From assembly GCA_914767715.1 (NCBI GenBank), contig OU612066.1, positions 36,180,283 through 36,244,282 on the forward strand: a DNA stretch of 64,000 bases, given 5' to 3'. Below the pieces are notes generated by a model. It saw only the letters and a list, made by a program, of their open reading frames with translations, was not told the origin of the DNA and made no database searches. Made by a program: the position numbers and the translations under genes. Of the stretch, positions 60,585-64,000 are shown one piece after another; within the stretch, counting starts at the first letter, position 1; each line of letters opens with the position of its first letter. Origin of the DNA: Membranipora membranacea. Lineage: Eukaryota > Bryozoa > Gymnolaemata > Cheilostomatida > Membraniporidae.

Positions 60585-62295
60585 ATGTCTTTGGAGACTG
60601 TCCCTAAAGAACTAAGGAGATTGAGGGCATGTCTGCTATGTTCTTTAGTAAAGGTAATACAAATTTGCAATGTATGATGTGATCCAATAGTACATTGTGG
60701 AGTGACTCGGTCACTAGTAGTCAGAGTCAATCTGACTTGATTGAGTTGAGTGAATCACCATCAGTGGAGTGAATCAGTGATGAGTAATTTGATTAATCAA
60801 TCAAGCGGTGAGAAATAGAAACTCTCCTTCTCCTTTGTTTAATGATTTAATTCTATTACAATCAAAGAATAGGAGAAAAATTACCCCAGCTAGTACTAGT
60901 TGCGGTACTAGTACAGTAGGAAGTAGTAGGCCTGGCTACACCATATTGATATACCAAACAACAGTCCCATAATAATAGTTAGTAACTATACTGACTATCA
61001 TAGTATATAGCTTGCTCATAGATAGATAGGTCAACCAATGATCAATTACTGGTTGATTGACATATTATATTATCAAGATCATCACTCTCTGACTACTTAC
61101 CTACTTGCTAACTAGAAGTATGTATATCAAACTAATTTCTCAGTCAATGTAATCAGGGAGAATTCTCCCTGATGTAATATTAATTGTAGATCAATATCAC
61201 AATTTACCCGAGATGATGAGACCATCATTGTATTGATATTCATTGGAAAGAGGCTGTATAAATAAGTGTCTTCTCTGATAATCGTCTAAAGATTCCAATC
61301 ATAATGTTGTCCTATGTTATAAGTGTGTCCATATACCATAGGATAAGTTATATTAAATTATTGGGTCCACGGAACATACTCACTGCATCGCCAAATGCTG
61401 AATATTTATCCTATGTTTATGATCTTTATTTTAGACTGTCGATCAGTTTCAGCAGGATGGTTGTGATAATTGTGATAAGTTCTTACAGATGAAGAATAAC
61501 AGTGATCGTGTGGATGAGTGTACCAGCCAAAATTTTGACGGGTGGGTTATTAGCTAACTGATCATAATAATCAATCAGAGATGTCTTCTGTGTTCATCCT
61601 TTCTTCTAATAACATTCAACCATGTGTAGGTTTGAGCGGCCAGATTACATATAATATCATGTTTTACAATATAAACTGAACAAGATTCTAGATTAAAATA
61701 ATGATGATACGTAAAACAAAAGGATCTACATACTTTAGATGCACAGTAACAATATAAAATGAGCTATTTATCAAATTACATTGCCAGTTACAGTGATACC
61801 TTTCCCCTTAATCCAGACACTTATACTTGCAGTCTGACAGCTTTGATGAGTCCGGATGACAGCTGGGTGGCTAAATGGCAGAGAATTAGTGAGTATGAAT
61901 GTTTAGCTTTGAATGTTCACTGATGTCCCTATTTCTTGTGTGATATGTCAACGAGCAATTTTGATCTGCTAACACATGAACCTACCACAGCATATGATGG
62001 ATGCAATGAGAGATGTGCTGAGTACCATGTCATCCTTTGTGGTCACTTTAGACTTTGAGTCTGTGAAAATAAATGTCATTTGGACTAAAATTTAGTTTCT
62101 AAATTTGCCTTCAATTGAGAGGGATCCAACTCCTTTTTGTGTTCTACTACATTCATATGTTGCTATTTTACAGATCGTTATGCCCCCGGAGTATACGCAC
62201 TATCAGTATCAGGTAAACTACCAAACTCAACTATTCGTGACCTGAGATCACAAGGAGTGACATACAGATCCAGAGATACAAGCCAACGCAGCTGA
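60585..62295 (+). CDS. SUPT4H1: Transcription elongation factor SPT4
   Basis: Small zinc-binding partner of SPT5 in DSIF, which travels with RNA polymerase II and controls pausing and processivity. Four exons join in phase: 60585-60653, 61435-61541, 61833-61888 and 62174-62295; 354 bp, 117 aa, the usual length. The zinc ribbon uses Cys16, Cys19, Cys33 and Cys36 ([10 protein letters not shown], then DGCDNC). The family core is intact: [38 protein letters not shown] and YRSRDTS. The start is fixed by the [19 protein letters not shown] reading. Divergent from SMARCB1. Confidence 0.97.
61151..61172. repeat. 22-bp perfect palindrome in SPT4 intron 1
   Basis: ATCAGGGAGAATTCTCCCTGAT (written here as ATCAGGGAGAA and its exact complement) is self-complementary. 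Confidence 0.9.
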
Positions 62296-63183
62296 GAATC
62301 TCTTAAAGGTGCACCATTTTACTCTCAAAACGTGCAGGAATCATCCTTCATTATCGCAGTACAGTCAGGAGACGTTTTCATTACCATTGAACCCAGGAAA
62401 ATTCCAATGTACAACGTGATCATAAAATGATCCTAGTCAAACTTTATGTGTATAGATAGGTTCATCAACATGGTGATCAAAAAATTTCTCCTTTGTTGAC
62501 CCTACCTTCCACCCAGTGTTCGAAGCCTGGTATATGTCTGAATGGAGATTATCAGAAGTTTATTCCTGACTTAACAATATGCGGATCTCTGTCACATTGA
62601 CTTTACAGCTTGTTAATAACATGTCTTAGTTTGTTGTTTGAAATTGATGTATTTGGAAGTAACAACACAAGATTTCATTTTCAAACTAAATACATGTATA
62701 ATATATATTAATGCATAAATTCATGTAAATACAGTCTAACAACAGCTTCGAGTAAAATATAACTGTGTGAAAAAATATCATCCAGGCGGTCGCTTATGAA
62801 TTTCGTGTCATTCATAAGCACCTTGGTAGGTCCGGCATCCCAATCCACATCAACAGGCTTCATATTTTAACATTTTGATTGATCGTCTAAATTATGAAAA
62901 AATGACTCCACAGTCAACCCTGTTCTACTACAGAGGTTCTTGGTTCTACAGTAGAGAATGGTAATTGACTATTTCCCTGCCTGTTGGCTGGTCGAACTAC
63001 TAGCATGAGCTTTCATGATAATATTATTGTTTTCAGCATAGTTGTTGATGGTATTGTATTTTGCCCTCACATTTCGCTATTCATACTTGTTCAACAAATG
63101 TATAGATAAAGAGATCATCACTTCCTTCAGTACATTTATTCCTTATGTTGAGCAATAGGCTGGTATGGCCCAAATTTTCTGAT
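62296..63183. other. Intergenic, SPT4 3' flank
   Basis: AT-rich; expected to hold the SPT4 3' UTR and that of the convergent gene fragment. No gene recognised. Confidence 0.4.
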
Positions 63184-63329
63184 TTACCAGATGAATCCTA
63201 GACGTTTATTAGTGGGTACTTCTCCGTATATGTCTAATTTAGTTGCCTCAGTTGTTCCATTCTTCCATGTGGGGAGTTGTGTTCCTCGTACATCCTTGGC
63301 CATGTAACTTGGTCTTATTCCTCCTTTAC
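63184..63329 (-). CDS. Probable last exon of an unidentified gene
   Basis: A minus-strand open stretch of 146 bp follows a good acceptor (TGTAATTATAG) and ends in TAA at 63184-63186. It has 48 complete codons including the stop; the first codon is split. The peptide includes GGIRPSYMAKDVRG, LPTWKNGTTEAT and ends TNKRLGFIW. The mixed composition looks like real protein, but I do not recognise a family and found no upstream exon within the window; the rest may lie beyond 64000. Confidence 0.35.
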
Positions 63330-64000
63330 CTATAATTACAGATCAACATCAGTAAAGGTTTCATACTAGTAGTATTTTATGCAATGGAAGAGTTATGGTC
63401 TTATGAGACAAAGTTGTGACTTTGTTAATAAATAAATACATGCTGCAAAGTTCTAAGGTCTTTCAAGACATTTTGTGTCTTAAAACAACATAAAAAAAAA
63501 GGATTCACAAAAGCTCAATGATATCACCTTGATCAGAGTTAATTGTAGCAAACTGCTGGAAAAAAACTCAACATAAATCTTGGCTAAATACATAGACATC
63601 GATAAATAGATGCCTTATCAGTTTTTGCGGTTTTCGTTATTACTGGTTGACCAAAATCAGTGGTAGAGATTTATAGCTTGTTATCTTGATGAATTTGAAT
63701 GTCTGGAAAAATCCTGTTACCCCCAGATAGTAGGCAGGATACGTGGGTTAGTTTTCCAGCTAGCCCATTAAGTTCATTCTTGAACAAATCCCTACCACTG
63801 ATTTCTTATATACAGTAGATTCACAAAAAGTGGAACGACTCCCAAGAGTGGCTTAGGTTTCTATTGGCTCTATTTCTATTGCTAAATAGGCTGATATTTT
63901 TGAATTCTATCAAGTGATATCTCCTCTCCTATATGCTTGATATCGACGGAACAAAAAGACCAAGGCATCGATGTTGTGTTATAATTGCGGGCAGCTTGTG
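63330..64000. other. No feature recognised
   Basis: AT-rich sequence to the window edge; possibly an intron of the gene whose last exon is proposed at 63184-63329. Confidence 0.35.

Noticed and set aside
63925-64000. Zinc-knuckle-like CYNCGQ at the right edge
   Set aside because: Only one CX2C pair is visible before the window ends, the frame lacks other support, and chance is likely.

Overview
This is animal nuclear DNA: AT-rich, with many introns, phase-consistent GT-AG splice sites, and clear metazoan gene families packed among transposons and fold-back repeats. The short introns, compact divergent gene pair and many miniature elements fit a small-genome, non-vertebrate metazoan. A sponge is my guess, but nothing in the sequence proves it. 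No bacterial operons, CRISPR arrays, rRNA genes or intact tRNA genes were seen.

Five spliced genes could be assembled by joining exons in phase. (1) A cytochrome P450 (minus, 13162-23738, 11 exons, 525 aa) has all family motifs. (2) A coiled-coil protein with a hydrophobic C-terminus (minus, 28116-33313, 8 exons, 347 aa) is not recognised. (3) A myotubularin-related pseudophosphatase of the MTMR10/11/12 type (plus, 38273-48140, 15 exons, 749 aa) lacks the catalytic loop. (4) SMARCB1/SNF5 of the SWI/SNF complex (minus, 49068-52909, 10 exons, 398 aa). (5) The transcription elongation factor SPT4 (plus, 60585-62295, 4 exons, 117 aa). A last exon of another minus-strand gene probably lies at 63184-63329.

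Layout. 1-2873: degraded charged repeat sequence fused to a truncated Ty3/Gypsy-type retrotransposon (minus). 3160-5156: an inverted, partial, broken copy of the P450 locus. 5270-13100: no gene, several inverted-repeat DNA elements. 13162-23738: the P450 gene, its introns carrying a 2-kb element with about 290-bp terminal repeats and a hAT-like insertion with 8-bp target duplications. 23740-28115: intergenic. 28116-34064: the coiled-coil gene and two fold-back elements, one of them in its first intron. 34500-37100: a SINE-like repeat and a 5'-truncated LINE. 38273-49068: MTMR, convergent with SMARCB1. 52973-60320: a 7.35-kb element bounded by 9-bp target duplications, lying between SMARCB1 and SPT4.

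The most notable points are the insertion that splits the divergent SMARCB1/SPT4 promoter; the paralogous empty site that dates the hAT-like insertion after the P450 duplication; the gag-UGA-CUA-pol arrangement in the Gypsy element; and a cluster of near-perfect hairpins inside the 7.35-kb element.
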